Below are positions 23,928 to 36,675 of a stretch of 64,000 bases of DNA, in pieces. The translations under genes and the position numbers were made by a program. The notes beneath the pieces are model-generated. The model ran no database searches and had not been told where the DNA came from. It was given only the letters and a program-made list of their open reading frames with translations. How positions within the stretch are numbered: the first letter of the stretch is position 1; every line of letters begins with the position of its first letter. Location: the NCBI GenBank assembly GCA_037013495.1, contig CM072801.1:100056816-100120815 (forward strand), written 5' to 3'. This DNA is from Hippophae tibetana (lineage: Eukaryota > Streptophyta > Magnoliopsida > Rosales > Elaeagnaceae).

Positions 23928-26900
23928 GTAAGGAAGGAAGAGAACCACAAGAGGTCGACTTAAAATTCGTTTTCAAGAGTTTTAATGACCAATTTAAGAT
24001 GCTAAATGCAAGGTTGGATGATTTGGGATCCTCTTCCTGTTCTAAATTACAGAAAATAAGATATAAAACATGCGATCTCGACGAAGAAGATGCTGATTTC
24101 ATAATGGAAGAGAGCAAGTTGTAAACGTGACAAAAAGACAATGGTTGTATAGACAAATGGAGAAATCAAAACTTCCAATTCATGTGATTAAGAGATACCA
24201 CTAGTGAAAGATTGTGAATATACCGCCTAATGATGAACAAGATGACACCAAACACGTGATAGAGAGTGTTTGAGTTATCTCAATTTTTCTACAATTTGAA
24301 AGCATGAGTAAGGAAGGAAGAGAACCACAAGAGGTCGACTTAAAATTCATTTTCAAGACTTTTAATGACCAATTTAAGATGCTAAATGCATGGTTGGATG
24401 ATTTGGAATCATCTTACGGTTCTAAATTACATCAAAGAAGATATAAAACTTGAGATCTCAAGGAAGAAGATTCTAATTTCATAATGGAAGAGAGCAAGTT
24501 GTAAACGGGACAAAAAGATCATGGTTTTTACACACAAATGGAGAAATCAAAATTGCCAATTCCTTTGATGAAGAGATACCACTAGTGAAATATTGTGAAT
24601 ATACCGCCTAATGATAAACAAGATGGCAAGAAATACGTGAGAGAGAGTGTGAGTTATCTCATTTTTTTGTACAGTTTGAAAACATGAGTAAGGAAGGAAG
24701 AGAACCACAAGAGGTCGACTTAAAATTCGTTTTCAAGACTTTTAATGACCAATTTAAGATGCTAAATGCAAGGTTCGATGATTTGGGATCCTCTTCCTGT
24801 TCTAAATTACATAACAGAAGATATAAAACATGCGATCTCGAGGAAGAAGATGCTGATTTCATAATGGAAGAGAGCAAGTTGTAAACGGGACAAAAAGATA
24901 ATGGTTGTATAGGCAAATGGAGAAATCAAAACTTCCAATTCATATGATTAAGAGATACCACTGGTGAGAGATTGTGAATATATCGCCTAATGATGAACAA
25001 GATTACAGCAAACACGTGATAGAGAGTGTGTGAGTTATCTCATTTTTTCTACAGTTTGAAAGCATGAGTAAGGAAGGAAGAGAACCACAAGAGGTCGACT
25101 TAAAATTCATTTTCAAAACTTTTAATGACCAATTTAAGATGCTAATGGCAAGGTTTGATGATTTGAAATCCTCTTCCCGTTCTAAATTATATAAAGGAAG
25201 ATATAAAACATGAGATATCACGGAAGAATATGTTGATGTCACAATGGAAGAGAGAAAGTTGTAAACGGGACAAAAAGATAATGGTTGTACAGACAAATGG
25301 AGAAATCAAAACTTCCAATTCATGTGATTAAGAGATACCACTAGTCAAAGATTGTGAATATATCGCCTGATGATGAACAAGATTACAGCAAACACGTGAT
25401 AGAGTGTGTGTGAGTTATCTCATTTTTTCTACAGTTTGAAACCATGAGTAAGGAAGGAAGTGAACCACAAGAGGTTGACTTAAAATTCATTTTCAAAATT
25501 TTTAATGACCAATTTAAGAAGCTAAATGCAAGGTTGGATGATTTGGGATCCTCTTCCTATTCTAAATTACATAAAAGAAGATATAAAACATGCGATCACG
25601 AGGAAGTAGATGCTGATTTCATAATAGAAGAGAGCAAGTTATAAACGGGACAAAAAGATAATGGTTGTACAGACAAATGGAGAAATCAAAACTTCCAATT
25701 CATGTGATGAAGAGATACCACTAGTGAAAGATTGTGAATATATCGCCTAATGATGAACAAGATTACAGCAAACACGTGATAGAGAGTGTGTGAGTTATCT
25801 CATTTTTTCTACAGTTTGAAAGCATGAGTAAGGAAGGAAAAGAACCACAAGAGGTCGACTTAAAATTCATTCTCAAGACTTTTAAAGACCAATTTAAGAT
25901 GCTAAATGCAAGGTTGGATGATTTGGAATCATCTTCCGGTTCTAAATTACATAAAAGAAGATATAAAACATGAGATATCAAGGAAGAAGATTCTAATTTC
26001 ATAATGTAAGAGAGCAAGTTGTAAACGGGACAAAAAGAACATGTTTGTACAAACAAATGGAGAAATCAAAATTTCCAATTCATTTGATGAAGAGATACCA
26101 CTAGTGAAAGATTGGTCTAATGTTGAAATGGAAGAACCTATGCATAGAGATCCAATTGTCATAAAGAGAGTCCTAGATATACCACCTAATGATAAACAAG
26201 ATGGCAAGAAATACGTGAGAGAGTGTGTGAGTTATCTCATTTTTTTGTATAGTTTCAAAACATGAGTAAGGAAGAAAGAGAACCACAAGAGGTCGACTTA
26301 AAATTCGTTTTCAAGATTTTTAATGACCAATTTAAGATGCTAAATGCAAGGTTGGATGATTTGGAATCATCTTCCGGTTCTAAATTACATAAAAGAAGAT
26401 ATAAAACATGCGATCTCGAGGAAGAAGATGCTGATTTCATAATGGAAGAGAGCAGGTTGTAAACGGGACAAAAAGATAATGGTTGTACAGACAAATAGAG
26501 AAATCAAAACTTCCAATTCATGTGATGAAGAGATACCACTAGTGAAAGATTGTGCATATATCGCCTAATGATTAACAAGATTACAGCAAACACGTGATAG
26601 AAAGTGTGTGAGTTATCTCATTTTTTCTACAGTTTGAAAGCATGAGTAAGCAAGGAAGAGAACCACAAGAGGTCGACTTAAAATTCCTTTTCAAGACTTT
26701 TAATGACCAATTTAAGATGCTAAATGCAAGGTTGGATGATTTGGGATCCTCTTCCTGTTCTAAATTACATAAAAGAAGATATAAAACATGCGATCTCGAG
26801 GAAGAAGATGCTGATTTCATAATGGAAGAGAGCAAGTTGTAAACGGGACAAAAAGATAATGGTTGTACAGACAAATGGAGAAATCAAAACTTCCAATTCA

Positions 26901-27021
26901 TGTGATGAAGAGATACCACTAGTGAAAGATTGTGAATATATCACTTGATGATGAACAAGATTACAGCAAACACGTGATAGAGAGTGTGTGAGTTATCTCA
27001 TTTTTTCCACAGTTTGAAAGC

Positions 27022-27458
27022 AAAAGTAAGGAAGCAAGAGAACCACAAGAGTTCGACTTAAAATTCATTTTTAAAACTTTTAATGACCAATTTAAGATGC
27101 TAAATGCAAGGTTGGATGATTTGGGATCCTCTTCCTATTCTAAATTATATAAAAGAAGATATAAAACATACGATCTCGAGGAAGAAGATGCTGATTTCAT
27201 AATGGAAAAGGGCAAATTGTAAACGAAACAAAAAGATAATGGTTGTACAGACAAATGGAGAAATCAAAACTTCCAATTCATGTGATTAATTGATACCACT
27301 AGTGAAAGATTGTTCTAATGTTGAAATGGAAGAACCTATGCGTAGAGATATCTTGGGCATAAAGAGAGTCCTGATATACCGCCTAATGGTGACTAAGATG
27401 ACAATAAACACGTGAGAGAGTGTGTGAGTTATCTTATTTTTTTGTACAGTTTGAAAAC
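27022..27458 (+). repeat. Second long monomer with the ATATCTTGGGC variant
   Basis: This monomer shares with 22291 the GCGTAGAGATATCTTGGGC segment and GGTGAC following the CCTAAT. Its start is AAAAGTAAG instead of ATGAGTAAG and its front half is unlike that of 22291, so only the back half is shared. It is the last monomer before the 366-bp junction monomer. Confidence 0.8.
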
Positions 27459-27824
27459 ATGAGTAAGGAAGGAAGAGAACCACAAGAGGTCGACATAAAA
27501 TTCATTTTCAAGACTTTTAATGACCAATTTAAGATGCTAAATGCAAGGTTGGATGATTTGGGATCCTCTTCCTGTTCTAAATTACATAAAAGAAGATATA
27601 AAACATGCGATCTCGAGGAAGAAGATGCTGATTTCATAATTGAAGAGAGCAAGTTATAAACGGGACAAAAAGATAATGGTTGTACACACAAATGGAAGAA
27701 CATATGCATTGAGATGCACTTGTCATAAAGAGAGTCCTGAAATACCACCTAATGATGAACAAGATGACAGTAAACACGTGAGAGAGTGTGTGAGTTATCT
27801 CATTTTTTTCTACATTTTGAAAAT
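27459..27824 (+). repeat. Unique 366-bp monomer at the array-type junction
   Basis: This is the only monomer of this length. The front half is an ordinary left-type monomer with an intact gag-like frame. Around 27686-27710 the sequence passes directly from GTACACACAAATGGA to AGAACATATGCATTGAG. Compared with a normal long monomer exactly 71 bp are missing, and the missing segment begins with AAATGGA and is followed by AAATGGA, so one 7-bp direct repeat remains. After the junction it carries GATGCACTTGTC, the right-type long segment, which is the first occurrence of that type in the window. Confidence 0.88.
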
Positions 27825-27906
27825 ATGAGTAAGGAAGGAAGAGAACCACAAGAGGTTGACTTAGAATTCATTTTCAAGATTTTTAATGACATATTTAAGA
27901 TGCTAA

Positions 27907-28218
27907 TTGCAAGGATGGATGATTTGGAATCCTCTTCCTGTTTTAAATTACATAAAAGAAGTTATAAAACATGAGATCTCAAGGAAAAATATGTGGATTT
28001 CACAAGGGAAGAGAGCAAGTTGTAAACGGGACAAAAAGCTCATGGTTGTACAGACAAATAGAGAAATGAAAATTTCCAATTTATGTGATGAAGAGATTCC
28101 ACTAGTGAAAGATTGTTCTAATGTTGAAATGGAAGAACCTATGCATAGAGATGCACTTGTCATAAAGAGAGTCCTGAAATACCACTTAATGATGAACAAG
28201 ATGATAGCAAACACGTGA
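27907..28218 (+). pseudogene. Pre-protease fragment, right type
   Basis: This is a 103-codon frame with RASCKRDKK, VVQTNREMK, CDEEIPLVKDCSNVEMEEP and HRDALVIKRVL. The ALVIKRVL version is closer to the usual LVxRRxL of gypsy elements than the left-type IVIKGVL. After it, a 1-bp loss turns the frame into KYHLMMNK and a stop. Similar frames occur at 30063, 31391, 33804, 35061, 37138, 38395, 39652, 41825, 45113, 46370 and 59604. Confidence 0.45.
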
Positions 28219-28261
28219 GAGAGTGTGTGAGGTATCTCATTTTTTTCTATATTTTGAAAAC

Positions 28262-28699
28262 ATGAGTAAGGAAGGAAGAGAACCACAAGAGGTCGACTTA
28301 AAATTCCTTTTCAAGAGTTTTAATGACCAATTTAAGATGCTAAATGCAAGGTTGGATGATTTGGGATCCTCTTCCTGTTTTAAATTACATAAAAGAAGAT
28401 ATAAAACATGAGATCTCAAGTTAGAATATGTCAATTTCACAATGGAAGAGAGCAAGTTGTTAACGGGACAAAAAGATCATGGTTGTACAGACAAGTAGAG
28501 AAATCAAAAATTACCAATTCATGTGATGAAAAGATACCACTAGTGAAAGATTGTTCTAATGTTGAAATGGAAGAACCTATACATAGAGATGCACTTGTCA
28601 TAAAGAGAGTCCTGAAATACCACCTAATGTTGAACAAGATGTCAGCAAACACGTAAGAGAGTGTGTGAGTTATCTCATTTTTTTCTACATTTTGAAAAC
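28262..28699 (+). repeat. Representative right-type long monomer, 438 bp
   Basis: This is a long monomer of the right half. The extra segment reads GATGCACTTGTCATAAAGAG, encoding HRDALVIKRVL. The following GTCCTGAAATACC is 1 bp shorter than the left-type GTCCTTGATATACC, so the frame then ends at the TGA of AACACGTGA or TAA of AACACGTAA. The gag-like frame at its front is cut at 62 codons by TGA after AAAACA. Confidence 0.85.
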
Positions 28700-31209
28700 A
28701 TGAGTAAGGAAGGAAGAGAACCACAAGAGGTCGACTTAAAATTCCTTTTCAACACTTTTAATGACCAATTTAAGATGCTAAAGGCAAGGTTGGATGATTT
28801 GTGATCCTCTTCCTGTTTTAAATTACATAAAAGAAGATATAAAACATGAGATCTCGAGGAAGAAGATGCTGATTTCATAATGGAAGAGAGCAAGTTGTAA
28901 ACGGGACAAAAAGATCATGTTGTACAGACAAAAGGAGAAAACAAAAATTGCCAATTCATGTGATGAAGAGATACCACTAGTGAAAGAATGTGAATATACC
29001 GCCTAATGATGAACAAGATGACAGCAAACACGTGATAGAGAGGGTGTGAGTAATCTCATTTTTTCTACAGTTTGAAAGCATGAGTAAGGAAGGAAGAGAA
29101 CCACAAGAGGTCGACTTAAAATTCATTTTAAAGACTTTTAATGACCAATTTAAGATGCTAAATGCAAGGTTTGATGATTTGAAATCCTCTTCCCGTTCTA
29201 AATTATATAAAAGAAGATATAAAACATGAGATATCAAGGAAGAATATGTCGATTTCATAATGGAAGAGAGCAAGTTGTAAAGGGGACAAAAAGATCATGA
29301 TTGTATAGACAAATAGAGAAATCAAAATTTCCAATTCATTTGATGAAGAGATACCATTAGTGACAGATTTTTCTAATGTTGAAATGCAAGAACCTATGCA
29401 TAGAGAAGCACTTGTCATAAAGAGAGTCCTGAAATACCACCTAATGATGAACAAGATGACATCAAACACGTGAGAGTGTGTGTGAGTTATCTCATTTTTT
29501 TGTATAGTTTGCAAACATGAGTAAGGAAGGAAGAGAACCACAAGAGGTCGACTTAAAATTCCTTTTCAACACTTTTAATGACCAATTTAAGATGCTAAAT
29601 GCAAGGTTGGATTATTTGTGATCCTCTTCCTGTTTTAAATTACATAAAAGAAGATATTAAACATGAGATATAGAGGAAGAAGATGCTGATTTCATAATGG
29701 AAGAGAGCAAGTTATAAACGCGACAAAAAGATCATGTTGTAGAGACAAATGGAGAAATCAAAAATTACCGATTCATGTGATGAAGAGATACCACTAGTGA
29801 AAGAATGTGAATATACCGCCTAATGATGAACAAGATGACAGCAAACACGTGATAGAGAGTGTGTGAGTTATCTCATTTTTTCTACAGTTTGAAAGCATGA
29901 GTAAGGAGGGAAGAGAACCACAAGAGGTCGACTTAAAATTCATTTTCAACATTTTTAATGACATATTTAAGATGCTAATTGCAAGGTTGGATGATTTGGA
30001 ATCCTCTTCCAGTTCTAAATTAAATAAAAGAAGATATTAAACATGAGATCTCAAGGAAGAATATGTCGATTTCACAATGGAAGAGAGCAAGTTGTAAACG
30101 GAACAAAAAGATCATGATTGTACAGACAAATAGAGAAATCAAAATTTCCAATTTATGTGATGAAGAGATAACAGTAGTAAAAGATTGTCCTAATGTTGAA
30201 ATGGAAGAACCTATGCATAGAGATGCACTTGTCATAAAGAGAGTCCTGAAATACCACTTAATGATGAACAAGATGACAGCAAACACGTGAGAGAGTGTGT
30301 GAGTAATCTCATTTTTTTCTACATTTTGAAAACATGAGTAAGGAAGGAAGAGAACCACAAGAGGTCGACTTAAAATTCCTTTTCAACACTTTTAATGACC
30401 AATTTAAGATGCTAAATGCAAGGTTGGATTATTTGTGATCCTCTTCCTGTTTTAAATTACATAAAAGAAGATATTAAACATGAGATATAGAGGAAGAAGA
30501 TGCTGATTTCATAATGGAAGAGAGCAAGTTATAAACGCGACAAAAAGATCATGTTGTACAGACAAATGGAGAAATCAAAAATTGCCAATTCAAGTGATGA
30601 AGAGATACCAGTAGTGAAAGATTATTCTAATGTTGAAATGGAAGAACCTATGCATAGAGATGCACTTGTCATAAAGAGAGTCCTGAAATACCGCCTAATG
30701 ATGAACAAGATGACAGCAAACACGTGAAAGAGAGTGTGTGAGTTATCTCATTTTTTCTACAGTTTGAAAACATGAATAAGGAAGGAAGAGAACCACAAGA
30801 GGTCGACTTAAAATTCCTTTTAAACACTTTTAATGACCAATTTAAGATGCTAAATGCAAGGTTGGATGATTTGTGATCCTCTTCCTATTTTAAATTTCAT
30901 ATAAGAAGATATAAAACATGAGATATCAAGGAAGAATATGTTGATTTCATAATGGAAGAGAGCAAGTTATAAACGCGACAAAAAGATCATGTTGTACAGA
31001 CAAATGGAGAAATCAAAAATTGCCAATTCATGTGATGAAGAGATACCAGTAGTGAAAGATTATTCTAATGTTGAAATGGAAGAACCTATTCATAGAGATG
31101 CACTTGTCATAAAGAGAGTCCTGAAATACCTCCTAATGATGAACAAGATGACAGCAAACACGTGAAAGAGAGTGTGTGAGTTATCTCATTTTTTCTACAG
31201 TTTGAAAAC

Positions 31210-34200
31210 ATGAATAAGGAAGGAAGAGAACCACAAGAGGTCGACTTAAAATTCATTTTCAACACTTTTAATGACAAATTTAAGATGCTAAATGCAAGGT
31301 TGGATGATTTGTGATCCTCTTCCTATTTTAAATTTCATATAAGAAGATATAAAATATGAGATATCAAGGAAGAATATGTTGATGTCATAATTGAAGAGAG
31401 CAAGTTGTAAACGGGACAAAAAGATCATGGTTGCACAGACAAATGGAGAAATCAAAATTTCCAATTTATGTGATGAAGAGATACCACTAGTGAAAGATTG
31501 TTCAAATGTTGAAATGCAAGAACCTATGCATAGAGATGCACTTGTCATAAAGAGAGTCCTGAAATACCACTTAATGATGAACAAGATGACAGCAAACACG
31601 TGAGAGAGTGTGTGAGTTATCTCATTTTTTTCTACATTTTGAAAACATGAGTAAGGAAGGAAGAGAACCACAAGAGGTCGACTTAAAATTCCTTTTCAAC
31701 ACTTTTAATGACCAATTTAAGATGCTAAATGCAAGGTTGGATTATTTGTGATCCTCTTCCTGTTTTAAATTACATGAAAGAAGATATTAAACATGAGATA
31801 TAGAGGAAGAAGATGCTGATTTCATAATGGAAGAGAGCAAGGTATAAACGCGACAAAAAGTTCATGTTGTACAGAAAAATGGAGAAATCAAAAATTGCCA
31901 ATTCATGTGATGAATAGATACCACTAGTGAAAGATTATTCTAATGTTGAAATGGAAGAACCTATGCATAGAGATGCACTTGTCATAAAGAGAGTCCTGAA
32001 ATACCGCCTAATGATGAACAAGATGACAGCAAACACGTGAAAGAGAGTGTGTGAGTTATCTCATTTTTTCTACAGTTTGAAAACATGAATAAGGAAGGAA
32101 GAGAACCACAAGAGGTCGACTTAAAATTCCTTTTCAACACTTTTAATGACCAATTTAAGATGCTAAATGCAAGGTTGGATGATTTGTGATCCTCTTCCTC
32201 TTTTAAATTTCATATAAGAAGATATAAAACATGAGATCTCAAGTTAGAATATGTGAATTTCAAAATGGAAGAGAGCAAGTTGTAAACGGGACAAAAAGAT
32301 CATGGTTGTACAGACAAGTAGAGAAATCAAAAATTACCAATTCATGTGATGAAAAGATACCACTAGTGAAAGATTGTTCTAATGTTGAAATGGAAGAACC
32401 TATACATAGAGATGCACTTGTCATAAAGAGAGTCCTGAAATACCACCTAATGATGAACAAGATGACAGCAAACACGTGAGAGTGTGTGGGAGTTATCTCA
32501 TTGTTTTGTACAGTTTGAAAACATAAGTAAGGAAGGAAAAGAACCACAAGAGGTCGACTTAAAATTCCTTTTCAACACTTTTAATGACCAATTTAAGATG
32601 CTAAATGCAAGGTTGGATGATTTGTGATCCTCTTCCTGTTTTAAATTACATAAAAGAAGATATAAAACATGAGATCTCGAGGAAGAAGATGCTGATTTCA
32701 TAATGGAAGAAAGCAAGTTGTAAACGGGAGAAAAAGATCATGTTGTACAGACAAAAGGAGAAATCAAAAATTGCCAATTCATGTGATGAAGAGATACCAC
32801 TAGTGAAAGAATGTGAATATACCGCCTAATGATGAACAAGATGACAGCAAACACGTGATAGAGAGTGTGTGAGTTATCTCATTTTTTCTACAGTTTGAAA
32901 GCATGAGTAAGGAAGGAAGAGAACCACAAGAGGTCGACTTAAAATTCATTTTAAAGACTTTTAATGACCAATTTAAGATGCTAAATGCAAGGTTTGATGA
33001 TTTGAAATCCTCTTCCCGTTCTAAATTATAGAAAAGAAGATATAAAACATGAGATATCAATGAAGAATATGTTGATGTCATAATGGAAGAGAGCAAGTTG
33101 TAAAGGGGACAAAAAGATCATGATTGTACAGACAAATAGAGAAATCAAAATTTCCAATTCATTTGATGAAGAGATACCATTAGTGAAAGATTTTTCTATT
33201 GTTGAAATGGAAGAACCTATACATAGAGATGCACTTGTCATAAAGAGAGTCCTGAAATACCACCTAATGATGAACAAGATGACAGCAAGCACATGAAAGA
33301 GTGTGTGGGAGTTATCTCATTGTTTTGTACAGTTTGAAGACATGAGTAAGGAAGGAAAAGAACCACAAGAGGTCGACTTAAAATTCCTTTTCAACACTTT
33401 TAATGACCAATTTAAGATGCTAAATGCAAGGTTGGATGATTTGGGATCCTCTTCCTGTTCTAAATTACAGAAAAGAAGATATAAAACATGCGATCTCGAG
33501 GAAGAAGATGCTGATTTCATAATGGAAGAGAGCAAGTTGTAAACGTGACAAAAAGATAATGGTTGTATAGACAAATGGAGAAATCAAAACTTCCAATTCA
33601 TGTGATTAAGAGATACCACTAGTGATAGATTGTGAATATACCGCCTAATGATGAACAAGATGACACCAAACACGTGATAGAGAGTGTGTGAGTTATCTCA
33701 TTTTTTCTACAGTTTGAAAGCATGAGTAAGGAAGGAAGAGAACCACAAGAGGTCAACTTAAAATTCATTTTCAACATTTTTAATGACATATTTAAGATGC
33801 TAATTGCAAGGTTGGATGATTTGGAATCCTCTTCCAGTTCTAAATTACATAAAAGAAGATATAAAACATGAGATCTCAAGGAAGAATATGTCGATTTCAC
33901 CATGGAAGAGAGCAAGTTGTAAACGGGACAAAAAGATCATGATTGTACAGACAAATAGAGAAATGATAATTTCCAACTCATGTGATAAAGAGATAACAGT
34001 AGTGAAAGATTGTCCTAATGTTGAAATGGAAGAACCTATGCATAGAGATGCACTTGTCATAAAGAGAGTCCAGAAATACCACCTAATGATGAACTAGATG
34101 ACAACAAACACGTGAGAGTGTGTGAGAGTTATCTCATTTTTTTGTACAGTTTGAAAACATGAATAAGGAAGGAAGAGAACCAGAAGAGGTCGACTTAAAA

Positions 34201-35855
34201 TTCCTTTTCAATACTTTTAATGACCAATTTAAGATGCAAAATGCAAGGTTGGGTGATTAGGAATCATCTTCCGGTTCTAAATTACATATAAGAAGATATA
34301 AAACATGAGATCTCAAGTTAGAATATGTCGATTTCACAATGGAAGAGAGCAAGTTGTAAACGGGAAAAAAAGATCATGGTTGTACAGACAAGTAGAGAAA
34401 TCAAAAATTACCAATTCATGTGATGAAAAGATACCACTAGTGAAAGATTGTTCTAATGTTGAAATGGAAGAACCTATCCATAGAGATGCACTTGTCATAA
34501 AGAGAGTCCTGAAATACCGCCTAATGATGAACAAGATGACAGCAAACACGTGAAAGAGAGTGTGTGAGTTATCTCATTGTTTTGTACAGTTTGAAAACAT
34601 GAGTAAGGAAGGAAGAGAACCACAAGAGGTCGACTTAAAATTCCTTTTCAACACTTTTAATGACCAATTTAAGATGCTAAATGCAAGGTTGGATGATTTG
34701 TGATCCCCTTCCTGTTTTAAATTACATAAAAGAAGATATAAAACATGCGATCTCGAGGAAGAAGATGCTGATTTCATAATGGAAGAGAGCAAGTTGTAAA
34801 CGTGACAAAAAGATAATGGTTGTATTGACAAATGGAGAAATCAAAACTTCCAATTCATGTGATTAAGAGATACCACTAGTGATAGATTGTGAATATACCG
34901 CCTAATGATGAACAAGATGGCACCAAACACGTGATAGAGAGTGTGTGAGTTATCTCATTTTTTCTACAGTTTGAAAGCATGAGTAAGGAAGGAAGAGAAC
35001 CACAAGAGGTCAACTTAAAATTCATTTTCAACATTTTTAATGACATATTTAAGATGCTAATTGCAAGGTTGGATGATTTGGAATCCTCTTCCAATTCTAA
35101 ATTACATAAAAGAAGATATAAAACATGAGATCTCAAGGAAGAATATGTCGATTTCACCATGGAAGAGAGCAAGTTGTAAACGGGACAAAAAGATCATGAT
35201 TGTACAGACAAATAGAGAAATCATAATTTCCAACTCATGTGATAAAGAGATAACAGTAGTGAAAGATTGTCCTAATGTTGAAATGGAAGAACCTATGCAT
35301 AGAGATGCACTTGTCATAAAGAGAGTCCTGAAATACCACCTAATGATGAACTAGATGACAACAAACACGTGAGAGTGTGTGAGAGTTATCTCATTTTTTT
35401 GTACAGTTTGAAAACATGAATAAGGAAGGAAGAGAACCAGAAGAGGTCGACTTAAAATTCCTTTTCAATACTTTTAATGACCAATTTAAGATGCAAAATG
35501 CAAGGTTGGGTGATTAGGAATCATCTTCCGGTTCTAAATTACATATAAGAAGATATAAAACATGAGATCTCAAGTTAGAATATGTCGATTTCACAATGGA
35601 AGAGAGCAAGTTGTAAACGGGAAAAAAAGATCATGGTTGTACAGACAAGTAGAGAAATCAAAAATTACCAATTCATGTGATGAAAAGATACCACTAGTGA
35701 AAGATTGTTCTAATGTTGAAATGGAAGAACCTATCCATAGAGATGCACTTGTCATAAAGAGAGTCCTGAAATACCGCCTAATGATGAACAAGATGACAGC
35801 AAAAACGTGAAAGAGAGTGTGTGAGTTATCTCATTGTTTTGTACAGTTTGAAAAC
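31210..35855 (+). repeat. Segmental duplicate, copy 1 (partner 11,309 bp downstream)
   Basis: About 4.6 kb here corresponds monomer by monomer to 42519-47164, with start positions differing by exactly 11,309 (31210/42519, 31647/42956, 32085/43394, 32523/43832, 32903/44212 and onward). A private mark is CATAAGTAAGG, with ATA for the start ATG, found at 32523 and 43832. Another is AAAAAGTTCATGTTG at 31855 and 43165. The edges are approximate, as they were judged by eye. Confidence 0.85.
33342..33542 (+). pseudogene. Rare intact gag-like fragment in the right half
   Basis: The 66-codon frame is fully open here, with GGGATCCTCTTCC instead of the TGTGATCC stop variant of most right-half short monomers. 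It is matched only by its duplicates at 36676-36876 and 44651-44851, all in the same slot of the 3333/3334-bp unit. The frame can be read from an ATG 39 bp upstream (33303, 36637, 44612). I take it to be a left-type monomer captured in the right-half unit. Confidence 0.5.
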
Positions 35856-36675
35856 ATGAGTAAGGAAGGAAGAGAACCACAAGAGGTCGACTTAAAATTC
35901 CTTTTCAACACTTTTAATGACCAATTTAAGATGCTAAATGCAAGGTTGGATGATTTGTGATCCCCTTCCTGTTTTAAATTACATAAAAGAAGATATAAAA
36001 CATGAGATCTCGAGGAAGAAGATGCTGATTTCATAATGGAAGAGAGCAAGTTGTAAACGTGACAAAAAGATAATGCTTGTACAGACAAAAGGAGAAATCA
36101 AAAATTGCCAATTCATGTGATGAAGAGATACCACTAGTGAAAGAATGTGAATATACCGCCTAATGATGAACAAGATGACAGCAAACACGTGATAGAGAGT
36201 GTGTGAGTTATCTCATTTTTTCTACAGTTTGAAAGCATGAGTAAGGAAGGAAGAGAACCACAAGAGGTCGACTTAAAATTCATTTTAAAGACTTTTAATG
36301 ACCAATTTAAGATGCTAAATGCAAGGTTTGATGATTTGAAATCCTCTTCCCGTTCTAAATTATAGAAAAGAAGATATAAAACATGAGATATCAATGAAGA
36401 ATATGTTGATGTCATAATGGAAGAGAGCAAGTTGTAAAGGGGACAAAAAGATCATGATTGTACAGACAAATAGAGAAATCAAAATTTCCAATTCATTTGA
36501 TGAAGAGATACCATTAGTGAAAGATTTTTCTATTGTTGAAATGGAAGAACCTATACATAGAGATGCACTTGTCATAAAGAGAGTCCTGAAATACCACCTA
36601 ATGATGAACAAGATGACAGCAAGCACATGAAAGAGTGTGTGGGAGTTATCTCATTGTTTTGTACAGTTTGAAAAC
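33342..36675 (+). repeat. Eight-monomer higher-order unit D1a, 3334 bp
   Basis: Lengths are 380, 437, 440, 380, 437, 440, 381 and 439 bp, totalling 3334. The unit holds two 1257-bp trimers in part plus two extra monomers. Sequence at p matches p+3334 throughout, for example 33619-33915 with 36953-37249 and 34305-34553 with 37639-37887. It also matches 44651-47983 at +11,309. Confidence 0.9.

Larger units (their letters stand above)
20716..27458 (+). repeat. Block B2: mixed short and long monomers, partly duplicated at about 4.73 kb
   Basis: Monomer starts: 20716, 21096, 21475(L), 21912, 22291(L), 22728, 23107, 23486(L), 23924, 24304, 24684, 25064, 25444, 25824(L), 26262, 26642, 27022(L). The monomers at 20716 and 25444 share many private variants (GGAAGTGAACC, GAGGTTGAC, GATCACGAGGAAGTAG). 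Those at 22291 and 27022 share an unusual long-form segment. The monomer at 24304 is short but has AATGATAAACAAGATGGCAAG, otherwise found in long monomers, so its back half is a hybrid. Confidence 0.88.
27825..33341 (+). repeat. Block C: long-monomer-rich part with the GCACTTGTC variant
   Basis: Monomer starts: 27825(L), 28262(L), 28700, 29080(L), 29517, 29897(L), 30334(L), 30772(L), 31210(L), 31647(L), 32085(L), 32523, 32903(L). Eleven... strictly ten of 13 are long. The long segment now reads GATGCACTTGTCATAAAGAG and the start often reads ATGAATAAGG. A 1-bp loss (GTCCTGAAATACC against GTCCTTGATATACC) shifts the pre-protease frame here. Many monomers carry GATTTGTGATCC, putting a stop where left monomers have GGATCC. 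Confidence 0.88.

Noticed and set aside
27459-27824. Assembly error at the 366-bp monomer
   Set aside because: The deletion ends precisely at 7-bp direct repeats and the surrounding frame is regular, which fits a biological deletion. An assembly join between two array types cannot be fully excluded without reads.
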